The notes under the pieces are model-generated. The model saw only the letters and a list, made by a program, of their open reading frames with translations. It searched no databases and was not told the DNA's origin. Shown one piece after another: positions 44,183 through 53,223 of a stretch of 64,000 bases of DNA. Source of the DNA: Succinivibrio faecicola (GTDB lineage: Bacteria; Pseudomonadota; Gammaproteobacteria; Enterobacterales; Succinivibrionaceae); the NCBI RefSeq assembly GCF_019448115.1, contig NZ_JAGFNY010000001.1, positions 62,001-126,000 of the forward strand, written 5' to 3'. Positions within the stretch are counted from its first letter, which is position 1, and each line of letters opens with the position of its first letter. A program made the translations under genes and the position numbers.

Positions 44183-46466
44183 ATCTGTTCATAAGGTTAA
44201 TGCTCTTGTATTTCTACTTTTTATTTTTATAAGTGCTCTTGTTATCGCTTTTAGAATTGATCATGTGCGCTTTGAAGCTGATATTCTATCTTGCCTTCCA
44301 AAGGAAACAAAAAGCGGTGTTGAAAAATCAGTCATTGATGAGTACACAAAACGAATCGACTCTCAGATTGTCTTTTTAGTAAAAGACACCAATGATAAGA
44401 AAAAAGCTCTTGATGCTGTAAAAGAACTGTACAGTGAACTTATAAATGATGATATGACATCTGATATATTAGGTTATTCAGATTCAGACAGTCAAAAACA
44501 GTTCAATGAATATATCTATAAAAACTCTCATGCAATCATATCTGATGTATTAAGAAAGTCTCTTGAAAAAGACAGCTATGATAAAAAAGTACTGTCATCT
44601 TTATTTTCTGGATTTGCAGGAGTTTCATCCAATGAAATTGCATCCGATCCTCTTTTGCTTACAAGAAATGTAGTAAAAGAACTGTCAAAGGGAAATAATA
44701 TCAGAATAAAGGACGGATTCTTATACATAAAATATAAAGATGATGGCTATTATTTTTTGAATGTCACAACAAAAAGCTCTGCTTTCAATCTTAAAACCAC
44801 AAAGATCTTAAGTACTAAACTTACAAATCTTATTGATAGGTTAGAAAAAGATTATTCAGTAACAATTCTAAAAAGAGGAACTCTTTTTTATTCTCAAAAA
44901 GCATCACAAGAGTCTGAAAATGACATATCGCTTATAGGATCATTAAGTCTTATAGGTGTATTTTCTTTGATATTTTTTGTATTCAGATCATTTAAACCTG
45001 TAGTACTTGCAATACTATCAGTATTTACTGGTGTACTCTCAGGATTTGCAGCTGTACTGCTCTTTTTTGACAGCGTGAATATAATCCTGCTTGCAATGGC
45101 TTTAAGTATTATTGGTATTGTCTGTGACTATACAATTTACTACATGACATTAAGGCTCAGATCTCAGAGTAATCAAAGTGCCTTTGATACTATAAGAATT
45201 CTAAAAAAACCTCTGTCGCTTGCCGTTGCAACTGATGCTGTTGCTTATCTTATTATTCTTATATCACCTATTGAACCATTAAAGCAGCTGTCTGTTTTCT
45301 GCATGGTGACAATTACGTTTTCATGTCTTTTTGTACTTACAGTTGAGCCTTATCTTTGTGAAAAAATAAAAAGACGGGAATTTAAAAACACTGCAATTAT
45401 TGAAAAGTATTTATCTTTTGTTTCAAAAAAGAAAAACTGTCTTACTGTACTTTTACTAATCATTTTAATCTGTGCTCTTTGTGTTCCATTCACATCATTC
45501 AATAATGATCCAAAATCATTCCAGAGTATGGATGAAAAACTAAAAAGCGATGATTTACAAATTTCTCTGATTTTAAAACAGACAGAGAATACAGCTTATT
45601 TTGCAGTGCAGGCAAAAAGTGTGGATGAGCTTTTATATCAAAATGAAGTTGCAAGAAAATATTTTGATAGTCTTATAAAAGAATCAACTATCAGCTCATA
45701 CAAAGCTATACCACTTAATTCACAAAAGACTCAGATTGAGGATATCAAGAGAATTGAGAATAGATTAGATTCTGTAAAGAATGCTCTTTTAAAAAACTCA
45801 ATTTTTGTATCAGAGAACAATAAAGAGCTTTTACCAGTACAGCTTGATGATTTTATAAAATCAAAAGTAGGTCAGAGCTATGCCCCTTTATTGTGTGCTG
45901 ATAAGGATAAAAAAGTTTTTGCAACCTTAATCATTGTTCAGAGCAATATTGATAGAAAAGAACTTGCAAAGACAGTATCTGAAAAACTTTCAAATACAAA
46001 GCTTATTGACAGACATGATGACTTTGTAAAGATCTTTACACAGTTTTCATTACACATTGTCTATGTGCTTGTAAGTTTTATTTTTTCTATCTTTGTGATT
46101 TCTTCAATTCGTGTAGGACTTAAAAAAGCTTTATATACAACATTTTTCAGTATACTTTGTGTACTTTGTGCAACTGGTGCTCTGCCTGTTTTTAACTACA
46201 GTATAAATCTGTTCAATGAACTTGCCCTGATACTTGTTCTTGGAATCGGTGTGAACTATACAATCTTTTTTACATCATACAAAGGAGATAAAAGAACTAC
46301 CATTAGTGCAATTATCACATCACTTTTAACAACTGTAATATCAGTAGGACTTTTGTGCCTAAGCTCAGTCAACGTAATAGCATCTTTTGCCATCACATTA
46401 AACGTAGGCATCATAGTATCCTTTATTCTTGCAACCTTACTTCCAGGACTTTGTGCTGATGAATAA
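44172..46466 (+). CDS. MMPL/RND-family exporter, aryl polyene cluster
   Basis: 764 residues, GTG start overlapping the LolA-like stop. Two repeats each with a single helix, a large periplasmic loop and a five-helix bundle. The first bundle (about 250-395) has SIIGIVCDYTIYYM; the second (about 620-760) has LVLGIGVNYTIFFTSYKGD, the Asp/Tyr-containing helix 4 motif that carries protons. Moves the finished glycolipid or its precursor off the inner membrane. Confidence 0.88.
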   Translation: MQSRSVHKVNALVFLLFIFISALVIAFRIDHVRFEADILSCLPKETKSGVEKSVIDEYTKRIDSQIVFLVKDTNDKKKALDAVKELYSELINDDMTSDILGYSDSDSQKQFNEYIYKNSHAIISDVLRKSLEKDSYDKKVLSSLFSGFAGVSSNEIASDPLLLTRNVVKELSKGNNIRIKDGFLYIKYKDDGYYFLNVTTKSSAFNLKTTKILSTKLTNLIDRLEKDYSVTILKRGTLFYSQKASQESENDISLIGSLSLIGVFSLIFFVFRSFKPVVLAILSVFTGVLSGFAAVLLFFDSVNIILLAMALSIIGIVCDYTIYYMTLRLRSQSNQSAFDTIRILKKPLSLAVATDAVAYLIILISPIEPLKQLSVFCMVTITFSCLFVLTVEPYLCEKIKRREFKNTAIIEKYLSFVSKKKNCLTVLLLIILICALCVPFTSFNNDPKSFQSMDEKLKSDDLQISLILKQTENTAYFAVQAKSVDELLYQNEVARKYFDSLIKESTISSYKAIPLNSQKTQIEDIKRIENRLDSVKNALLKNSIFVSENNKELLPVQLDDFIKSKVGQSYAPLLCADKDKKVFATLIIVQSNIDRKELAKTVSEKLSNTKLIDRHDDFVKIFTQFSLHIVYVLVSFIFSIFVISSIRVGLKKALYTTFFSILCVLCATGALPVFNYSINLFNELALILVLGIGVNYTIFFTSYKGDKRTTISAIITSLLTTVISVGLLCLSSVNVIASFAITLNVGIIVSFILATLLPGLCADE

Positions 46467-47013
46467 ACTAGTATTTTTTCTTCTGTCACTTTTTATTATA
46501 CAAGGATGCACACTTAGCATCTCAAAGCCTGATCTTAAGGCAAATATTACAAAAACTGATGTAATTACAATACCAAAGCCAGATTTTTCAGAATCAGACA
46601 AAAGCACTGTTCTTTTAACAACTGATTACAACAATGATAAAAGAAAACTAATTGTCCTTACAGAAAACACAAAAAACACTCTTGTTCTGACAGGCGTTAC
46701 AACATCATATATAAATCTTTTTACATTAACTTATACAAAGGATGGCATAAAGCTTCAGACAAAACTGCCAGAAAGGATGCTTCCACCAGTAAATCAGGTG
46801 CTTCTTGATATAATGCTGTGTAAAAGTGAAAATCTAGATAATGAGCTTAATGAGAACTACGTTGTAAAAGACAGCACTGATAAGAGAATAATTACAGATA
46901 AACAAGGAAAAATTATTTATAATATCAGCTTTAAATCCATTAATAATAAAAGACTACCAGTTGTAGTAGACAATCAAGAATTTTCCTACAAGATATATTT
47001 AAAATACCTATGA
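46459..47013 (+). CDS. Lipoprotein (DUF3261-like), aryl polyene cluster
   Basis: 184 residues from ATG 46459, which overlaps the exporter stop by 8 bases; a longer frame lacks a signal peptide at its start. The lipobox is IIQGC, lipidated Cys17. The mature part is beta-rich and ends in FSYKIYLKYL. In APE clusters this lipoprotein probably accepts the product at the outer membrane. Family name from position and general pattern. Confidence 0.75.
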   Translation: MNKLVFFLLSLFIIQGCTLSISKPDLKANITKTDVITIPKPDFSESDKSTVLLTTDYNNDKRKLIVLTENTKNTLVLTGVTTSYINLFTLTYTKDGIKLQTKLPERMLPPVNQVLLDIMLCKSENLDNELNENYVVKDSTDKRIITDKQGKIIYNISFKSINNKRLPVVVDNQEFSYKIYLKYL

Positions 47014-48182
47014 TATACATTAACGCATACAGTGCAATATGCGCTCTTGGCTCAGATAACGATGAGATAGCAAATGCTCTTTTAAATACACAAAAAGAGT
47101 ATCTTACAAGAAGCAGTTGCTACCTTAAGGATGAGAAAAGCTCATATTTTGGCGTTATAAATGCTGATCTTAAGGATCTATGTGAATTTGAAGATCATAA
47201 TTCAAGAAACAACCGCGTTCTTGCAACTCTTGCAGACAGAGTAAAACCAGTCATAGAAAAGCTAAAGCACAGTTATGGATCTGACAGAATCGGTGTTGTT
47301 ATGGGAACATCAACGTCAGGTCTTGAAGAAACTGCTGATGCACTTAAAGCATACCTGAAAGACGGCTCTAAAAAAGATGATTTTAAATACTCCTATCAGG
47401 AATTTGGATCTCCTTCTAACTTTCTTAGTGACTACCTTTCAGTAAAGGGGCCTTCATATACCATATCAACAGCATGCTCATCATCAGCCAGAGCCCTTTT
47501 AAGTGCAAAAAATCTTATTGAATCAGGACTTTGTGATGCTGTTATTGCAGGTGGTGCTGATACACTTTGCTCTGTGCCAATTAATGGTTTTGATGCAATG
47601 TCAGTACTATCCTATGACAGATGCATACCATTTAATGCAGACAGACACGGCATTAATATCGGCGAGGGTGGCGGTCTTATGGTACTGTCAAAACAAAGAT
47701 CATCCCTTGTATTAAAAGCTGTCGGACAGTCATCTGATGCATATCATCCATCAGCACCTGATCCTACAGGTGAAGGCGCTATAAGAGCAATGACTCTTGC
47801 CTTAAAAGAAGCAAATCTTGAGACATCGGATATAGGCTATATAAATATGCATGGTACAGCAACAAAGCTCAATGACTCTATGGAAGCTTTAGCAGTGTAC
47901 AGTATGTTTAAAGATTCTGTTCCATGCAGTTCAACTAAATATCTTACAGGTCATACATTAGGTGCTTCAGGTATCCTTGAAGCATGTATTTTATGTCTTT
48001 TAATTGACAGAAAACTACCACTTCCAGCACAGGATTTTTCAAAGAACAAAAAAGATGAAGAGCTTAGCGGTATTAAATTTGTAAAAGATACTTTTCATCC
48101 TTTAAAAATGAATATGATGTCAAACTCATTTGCCTTTGGCGGAAACAATACCTGCGTAATCATCGGAGAGAATAATGAATAA
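47010..48182 (+). CDS. Beta-ketoacyl-ACP synthase, aryl polyene cluster
   Basis: 390 residues. Catalytic triad: Cys156 in STACSSSARAL, His281 in MHGTATKLND, His315 in YLTGHTLGASG. A complete KAS II-like enzyme. One of two full ketosynthases here; this one probably condenses starter or works with its own ACP. Overlaps its neighbours by 4 and 8 bases, so translation is coupled. Confidence 0.93.
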   Translation: MIYINAYSAICALGSDNDEIANALLNTQKEYLTRSSCYLKDEKSSYFGVINADLKDLCEFEDHNSRNNRVLATLADRVKPVIEKLKHSYGSDRIGVVMGTSTSGLEETADALKAYLKDGSKKDDFKYSYQEFGSPSNFLSDYLSVKGPSYTISTACSSSARALLSAKNLIESGLCDAVIAGGADTLCSVPINGFDAMSVLSYDRCIPFNADRHGINIGEGGGLMVLSKQRSSLVLKAVGQSSDAYHPSAPDPTGEGAIRAMTLALKEANLETSDIGYINMHGTATKLNDSMEALAVYSMFKDSVPCSSTKYLTGHTLGASGILEACILCLLIDRKLPLPAQDFSKNKKDEELSGIKFVKDTFHPLKMNMMSNSFAFGGNNTCVIIGENNE

Positions 48183-48636
48183 TTATCTTAAACCAAAAGA
48201 ATATCTGCCTCACGATGAACCTATGGTACTTATAGATGAGGTTTTACATATTGATGAGAATACTACAAGAACAAAGTGCATTATCGATGATGAGCATGTC
48301 TTAAAACCATTTATTGAAAAAGACGGTGTACCTTCATTTATTACTCTTGAACTGCTCGCTCAGTCAGTAGGCATCTGGTCTGGATATTTTTCAATAAAAA
48401 ACGGACAGAAAAAATGTCCTCTTGGAATGGTTATAGGTGGACGAGATATCAGAAATCACAATGAATTTTTCAAAAAAGGATCTGTTTTGGAAATTGAAGT
48501 TGTCAAGATTATGCACGATGAGATAATCGGATCTTTTGAAGGATCCATAAAAGAGAACGGTAAGACTGTCTCTACAGGCCGGGTTAATGTTGTTAAGGTA
48601 ACAGATGATCTGTATAAACAATTATTTAAGAGATAG
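48175..48636 (+). CDS. Hot-dog fold dehydratase (second), aryl polyene cluster
   Basis: 153 residues. KEYLPHDEPMVLIDEV has the catalytic His of the FabA-like subfamily, and FITLELLAQSVGIWSGY the partner acidic residue (Glu59). It lies between the ketosynthase and the ketoreductase, the place it has in known APE clusters. Overlaps the KS by 8 bases. Confidence 0.85.
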   Translation: MNNYLKPKEYLPHDEPMVLIDEVLHIDENTTRTKCIIDDEHVLKPFIEKDGVPSFITLELLAQSVGIWSGYFSIKNGQKKCPLGMVIGGRDIRNHNEFFKKGSVLEIEVVKIMHDEIIGSFEGSIKENGKTVSTGRVNVVKVTDDLYKQLFKR

Positions 48637-48639
48637 AAA

Positions 48640-49368
48640 ATGAGACGCGTATTAGTAACAGGAGCCGGTACCGGTCTTGGAAAGGCAATAGCAATTGACC
48701 TTGCAAAGCAGGGATTTAATATAACACTTCACTACAGAAACAGTTCAAATGGAGCAAAAGAGGCATTAGATACCATAAAATCTGCAGGCGGTGAAGGATC
48801 ACTTATCAGTTTTGATATCACAAACAGAGATGCTGTAAAACAGACTCTTGAAAATGATGTTGAGAAAAACGGTGCCTACTATGGTGTAGTATGTAATGCA
48901 GGTCTTACAGCTGATGCTGCATTTCCTATGATGAGTGATGATGACTGGGATAAGGTTATTCATACAAATCTTGATGGTTTCTACAATGTTTTAAAGCCTC
49001 TTGTTATGCCAATGATTGCAGCACATAAAGGTGGCAGAATCATTGCCATCTCATCAGTATCAGGCATCATGGGTAATCGTGGACAGGTTAACTATTCAGC
49101 ATCAAAGGCAGGTTTAATAGGTGCTGTAAAATCACTTGCAATCGAACTTGCAAAAAGAAATATTACAGTAAATGCAGTAGCTCCTGGCCTTATTGATACT
49201 AATATGGCTGATCTTAATGAAACAGTAAAAAAAGAAATAATAAAATCCATTCCTGCAAACAGAATGGGTAAACCAGAAGACGTGGCTGCAGCTGTATCAT
49301 TCCTTATGTCTGATAGCGCAAATTATATAACAAGACAGGTTTTATCGGTTAACGGAGGCCTTATATGA
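48640..49368 (+). CDS. 3-ketoacyl-ACP reductase (FabG-like), aryl polyene cluster
   Basis: 242 residues, a short-chain dehydrogenase. NADPH site TGAGTGLGKA at 7-16, catalytic Ser139, Tyr152 and Lys156 in SSVSGIMGNRGQVNYSASK. PGLIDTNM is the conserved substrate loop. Reduces the growing polyene's ketone at each cycle. No enoyl reductase is present, as expected for a polyene product. Confidence 0.95.
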   Translation: MRRVLVTGAGTGLGKAIAIDLAKQGFNITLHYRNSSNGAKEALDTIKSAGGEGSLISFDITNRDAVKQTLENDVEKNGAYYGVVCNAGLTADAAFPMMSDDDWDKVIHTNLDGFYNVLKPLVMPMIAAHKGGRIIAISSVSGIMGNRGQVNYSASKAGLIGAVKSLAIELAKRNITVNAVAPGLIDTNMADLNETVKKEIIKSIPANRMGKPEDVAAAVSFLMSDSANYITRQVLSVNGGLI

Positions 49369-50591
49369 CAAGAAGAGTTGTTATTGTAGGAACAGGAATG
49401 GTAACACCTTTTGGAGAAAGCTGGGATGATAACAAAAAAGGCTATCTCAACTGCAAGAATGCTGTCCGTTATATGCACGAATGGGATGATATAGATGGTC
49501 TTGTTTCCCGTCTTGCAGCTCCCTGTGACAGTTTTGAAGCCCCTTTACACTATACAAGAAAGAAAACCCGCTCTATGAGCCGTGTTTCAGTTTTATCAAC
49601 AAGAGCAAGCGAACTTGCACTGATGATGGCAGGACTAACTGACGATCCACTATTAAAATCAGGAAGATGCGGTATTGCATATGGCTCTTCATTTGGAAGT
49701 TCTGAAGCTGTACTGGATTTCGTATCAATTCTGACAAACAAGAGTACAGGTGATCTTACAGCAAACTCATATGTAAAACTGATGCCACATACAACAGCTG
49801 TAAATATTGCTCTATTCTTTGGTATTACAGGAAGAATTATTCCAACCTGTACAGCATGTACCTCAGGCTCTATGGCAATAGGTTACGGATATGAGGCAAT
49901 CAAATTCGGACAGCAGGATATTATGCTTTGCGGTGGCGCTGAAGAGCTTACTGTTGGTGATGTAGGTGTATTTGACACAATGTATGCAACATCTTCAAAA
50001 AATGATGCACCTAAACTTACTCCTGCTCCATTTGATAAGGATCGTGACGGTCTTGTCATTGGTGAGGGTGCAGGTACTCTAATACTTGAAGAATATGAGC
50101 ATGCTAAAGCACGTGGTGCAAATATTCTAGGTGAGATTATAGGCTTTGCAACCAACTGCGATGCAACCCATATTACAGCACCTAACATGCAGACAATGCA
50201 GATCTGTATTGAAAGCTCTGTAAAGGATGCAGGTATTGATAAATCTTTAATTAAATATATTTCTGCTCACGGTACAGCAACCTCAAGAGGTGATGTTGCT
50301 GAAACTAATGCAACTTTCAATGTATTTGGTGATTCTCCATATGTTTCAACACTAAAAGGCTATTTTGGCCATACTCTTGGTGCTTGTGGTGCAATTGAAG
50401 TTATCAGTGGACTATATATGATGAATGAAGGCTGGTTTACCCCAAATCTCAATTTAAAGACTGTTGATCCTGAATGTGGTGCTTTAAATTACATCAAAGA
50501 TGAACCTTTAAAACTTGAAACAGAATTCATTCAGTCAAATAACTTTGCTTTTGGCGGTATCAATACATCTCTTATCTTGAAGCGTGTGTAA
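49365..50591 (+). CDS. Beta-ketoacyl-ACP synthase (FabF-like), aryl polyene cluster
   Basis: 408 residues. Cys165 in TCTACTSGSM, His302 in SAHGTATSRGD and His336 in YFGHTLGACG form the complete triad. FDKDRDGLVIGEGAG is conserved in FabF. Likely the main chain extender that pairs with the chain-length-factor-like protein at 37167, though which KS pairs with it cannot be seen. Overlaps the ketoreductase by 4 bases. Confidence 0.95.
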   Translation: MTRRVVIVGTGMVTPFGESWDDNKKGYLNCKNAVRYMHEWDDIDGLVSRLAAPCDSFEAPLHYTRKKTRSMSRVSVLSTRASELALMMAGLTDDPLLKSGRCGIAYGSSFGSSEAVLDFVSILTNKSTGDLTANSYVKLMPHTTAVNIALFFGITGRIIPTCTACTSGSMAIGYGYEAIKFGQQDIMLCGGAEELTVGDVGVFDTMYATSSKNDAPKLTPAPFDKDRDGLVIGEGAGTLILEEYEHAKARGANILGEIIGFATNCDATHITAPNMQTMQICIESSVKDAGIDKSLIKYISAHGTATSRGDVAETNATFNVFGDSPYVSTLKGYFGHTLGACGAIEVISGLYMMNEGWFTPNLNLKTVDPECGALNYIKDEPLKLETEFIQSNNFAFGGINTSLILKRV

Positions 50592-50592
50592 T

Positions 50593-51102
50593 ATGGTAAA
50601 TGTTCTTTTTGTATGTCATGGAAACATCTGTCGCTCACCAATGGCACAGTTTGTTTTACAGTATTTTGTAGAGAAAATGGATCTTTCAGATTCATTTTCT
50701 AAGATCCGATCTGCTGCTACAAGTACAGAGGAAATAGGAAATACAGTTTATCCACCTATTGCAAAAATCCTTGATAGACTTGATATTGACTACAAAAACA
50801 AGAAAGCAAGACAGATTACAAAATCGGACTGTCGCGAATATGACTATATTATTGTTATGGATGACAATAATCTTAGAAATCTTTTTTACCTGCACTCTGA
50901 TATAGACAAAACAAAAGTTAGCAAACTGCTCGACTATACAGAAACCCCAATGGATGTTGACGATCCCTGGTATACAAGAGATTTTGAAAGAACATTTGAA
51001 GAAATCAAACAAGGATGTGTAGGATTTTTAAAGATGCTCAAACAAAAAGGCATTATTGAATATGATGAAAACCTGTTAGACAAGATATCAGATAAAATCT
51101 AA
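50593..51102 (+). CDS. Low-molecular-weight protein tyrosine phosphatase
   Basis: 169 residues. FVCHGNICRSP has the CX5R loop (Cys8, Arg14). The general-acid Asp is in DVDDPWY near 125-131. It begins one base after the ketosynthase stop and before the terminator, so it is part of the polyene transcript. Such phosphatases usually reset tyrosine kinases of polysaccharide export; no kinase is present here. Role in the polyene pathway unknown. Confidence 0.92.
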   Translation: MVNVLFVCHGNICRSPMAQFVLQYFVEKMDLSDSFSKIRSAATSTEEIGNTVYPPIAKILDRLDIDYKNKKARQITKSDCREYDYIIVMDDNNLRNLFYLHSDIDKTKVSKLLDYTETPMDVDDPWYTRDFERTFEEIKQGCVGFLKMLKQKGIIEYDENLLDKISDKI

Positions 51103-51112
51103 TTATTCCTAT

Positions 51113-51142
51113 AAAGGCTTTGACTAAATCAAAGCCTTTTTT
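51113..51142 (+). terminator. Terminator of the aryl polyene transcript
   Basis: Perfect 11-base stem AAAGGCTTTGA/TCAAAGCCTTT with CTAAA loop and T6. Confidence 0.94.
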
Positions 51143-51271
51143 AATTGTGTATCTTAAGGATATAAAAACATACTATAACCAAGTATCCAAAAACAGTATT
51201 AGTTTTTTTTGATTGTTTTTAATATGATTTATTACACAATAACTAATAAATAAAAAAAGGAAACAATCATT

Positions 51272-52114
51272 ATGAATATTAAGAAATTACTTTTATCCGC
51301 GGTTGTATCAACACTTGCTTTTACCTCACTTACAGCTTGCGATGACAAGAGCGCGACTTCAAAAGAGGATTCAAGTGTACCTAAGGTTATTAAAGTTGGT
51401 GTAGTACCAGGACCTTACAGAGAGATCCTGGATACATATTTAAACCCAATAGTAAAAAAGAAAGGTCATGAGCTAAAGTTCGTTGAATTCACTGACTGGG
51501 TTCAACCTGACTCTTCACTGGAATCAGGTGATATTGATGCAAATCTGTTCCAGCATCAGTTATATCTTGAAGGTATCGTGAAAAATCAGGGACTACACTT
51601 ATCTTCAGTTGTAAATTTTCCTACACTTGGTATTTATGTATTCTCAGATAAGTTCAACTCTTTAGATTCTATTGAAAAAGGTTCACTTGTTGGTATACCA
51701 AACGATCCTGTAAATCTTGCAAGAGCTTTAAGAGTTGCCCGTGATTTAAAGCTTATTACTTTAAATGCAGAAAAAGACGATCAGAAGGCATCTTTAGCAG
51801 ATATCGAGAAGAATCCAAAGCAGTTAAACTTCGTTGTAATGGAAGCAGCACAGCTACCACGCTCTCTTGATTCAGTTGCAGTAGCTTTTGTACCAGGCAA
51901 CTATGCTTATGCTGCAAAACTTGATCTGGCAAAGGCTATCGGTAAAGAATCTGTTGCAGAGCCAATCAAACTGGTTATTGCAGTTCAGAATCACCGAGTA
52001 AATGGAGTTGGCAAATTCCTAAGAGATGCAGTTTTAGATCCTGAGTTTAAAAAAGGTGTAGATTCAGATCCTGTATTCAAGAACTTTGCAATGCCAAAGT
52101 GGTGGAATGAATAA
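51272..52114 (+). CDS. NlpA/MetQ-family substrate-binding lipoprotein, orphan
   Basis: 280 residues. The lipobox LTAC puts the lipidated Cys at 23, followed by Asp-Asp, which favours inner-membrane retention. KVGVVPGPYREIL, ANLFQHQLYLEG and IPNDPVNLARALRV match the family. It lies alone between terminators, with no permease or ATPase. It may share MetNI from 22 kb away or bind a different ligand. Strong purine-rich ribosome site (AAAGGAAA). Confidence 0.9.
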   Translation: MNIKKLLLSAVVSTLAFTSLTACDDKSATSKEDSSVPKVIKVGVVPGPYREILDTYLNPIVKKKGHELKFVEFTDWVQPDSSLESGDIDANLFQHQLYLEGIVKNQGLHLSSVVNFPTLGIYVFSDKFNSLDSIEKGSLVGIPNDPVNLARALRVARDLKLITLNAEKDDQKASLADIEKNPKQLNFVVMEAAQLPRSLDSVAVAFVPGNYAYAAKLDLAKAIGKESVAEPIKLVIAVQNHRVNGVGKFLRDAVLDPEFKKGVDSDPVFKNFAMPKWWNE

Positions 52115-52131
52115 TACATTTCCTGAAAAAG

Positions 52132-52166
52132 AAAGATCTCTGATTTGTATTAGGGATCTTTTTTTT
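52132..52166 (+). terminator. Terminator after the orphan MetQ-like gene
   Basis: AAAGATCTCT and AGGGATCTTT (one G-T pair) with a 10-base loop and T8. Confidence 0.85.
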
Positions 52167-52214
52167 ATACAAAACAATTAAATAGGCTCAAATTTTCTTA
52201 AAAAAATTTTTTAT

Positions 52215-52242
52215 TAAAGAAATCATTACTAATTGCCGATAA
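52215..52242 (+). promoter_or_regulatory. FliA (sigma-28) promoter of the flagellin gene
   Basis: TAAAG at -35 and a perfect GCCGATAA at -10 (52235-52242), spaced 16 bases after TAAA (consensus 15). 46 bases upstream of the flagellin start. Confidence 0.88.
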
Positions 52243-52288
52243 CTAAATCAAGAAGATAATTGCTCATAAATTGAGCGGGAGTTTTAAA

Positions 52289-53173
52289 ATGGCAATTTAT
52301 GTAAATACAAACGTCTCAAGCTTAAACTCTAACAGACAGTTAGGTAAAGCAACTCATTCTCTTGATACAACCTATAAGCGTTTATCATCAGGTTTAAGAA
52401 TTAACTCAGCAAAAGACGATGCTGCAGGTTTACAGATTTCAGATAGATTAACATCTCAGATTAACGGTCTAAATCAGGGTAACCGTAATGCTAACGACGG
52501 TATTGCTCTTGCACAGACAGCTGAAGGTGCACTTGATGAAGTAACCAACATGTTACAGCGTATCCGTACCTTATCACTGCAGTCTGCAAACGGTACTAAT
52601 ACAACAGCTGATCGTGGTGCTATTCAGGCTGAGGTAAAATCTTTATGTGATGAAATCAACCGTATTTCAAGTAAGACCACCTTTGCAGGTCAGGAAATAT
52701 TAGCTGGTAAAGGAAGAGGTCTTGTAGATAAAACAACAGGACAGATTTCATTCCAGGTTGGTGCAAATGCTAATGATACAATTTCTGTAAATTTATGTAA
52801 GGCATTTAATATTAGCTCAATGTTCACTGCTGTAACAGGTGATGCAGACGCAATGGATGCTGATAAGAGAGCATTTGCTGTATCTACAGCAGAAAAAGCT
52901 CAGAAAACTTTAGCAACTATTGATAAATTTATAGCTCATGTTGACAAGGCTCGTGGTGAGTTAGGTGCTGTACAGAACAGACTAGAGTCAACAATTGCAA
53001 ACCAGTCAAATATTGCTGAAAACGAGTCAGATGCACGTTCACGCATCCGTGATACAGACTATGCAGAGGAAGCAGCAAACTTATCACAGCAGACAATTGT
53101 TCAGCAGGCTGCATCATCAATGCTGACCCAGGCTAACAGCCGTCCACAGATTGCTTTAAGTCTTCTTGGCTAA
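52289..53173 (+). CDS. fliC: Flagellin
   Basis: Filament protein. 294 residues from ATG 52289, behind GGGAG at 7 nt. The N-terminal D0/D1 (MAIYVNTNVSSLNSNRQLGK, SSGLRINSAKDDAAG) and C-terminal D1/D0 (ANLSQQTIVQQAASSML) are well conserved. The variable middle is very short, only about 60 residues, so the filament has little surface domain. Unusual: two Cys (Cys120 in KSLCDEINRIS and Cys170 in VNLCKAF); flagellins almost never contain Cys. No fliD or fliS follows. Confidence 0.97.
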   Translation: MAIYVNTNVSSLNSNRQLGKATHSLDTTYKRLSSGLRINSAKDDAAGLQISDRLTSQINGLNQGNRNANDGIALAQTAEGALDEVTNMLQRIRTLSLQSANGTNTTADRGAIQAEVKSLCDEINRISSKTTFAGQEILAGKGRGLVDKTTGQISFQVGANANDTISVNLCKAFNISSMFTAVTGDADAMDADKRAFAVSTAEKAQKTLATIDKFIAHVDKARGELGAVQNRLESTIANQSNIAENESDARSRIRDTDYAEEAANLSQQTIVQQAASSMLTQANSRPQIALSLLG

Positions 53174-53190
53174 TATATAGTGAATTATTT

Positions 53191-53223
53191 AATCCTGTTA
53201 TCAATGATAACAGGATTTTTTTT
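53191..53223 (+). terminator. Terminator after flagellin
   Basis: Perfect 12-base stem AATCCTGTTATC/GATAACAGGATT with AAT loop and T run. The T run reaches the last bases of the convergent pdxB gene. Confidence 0.94.
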
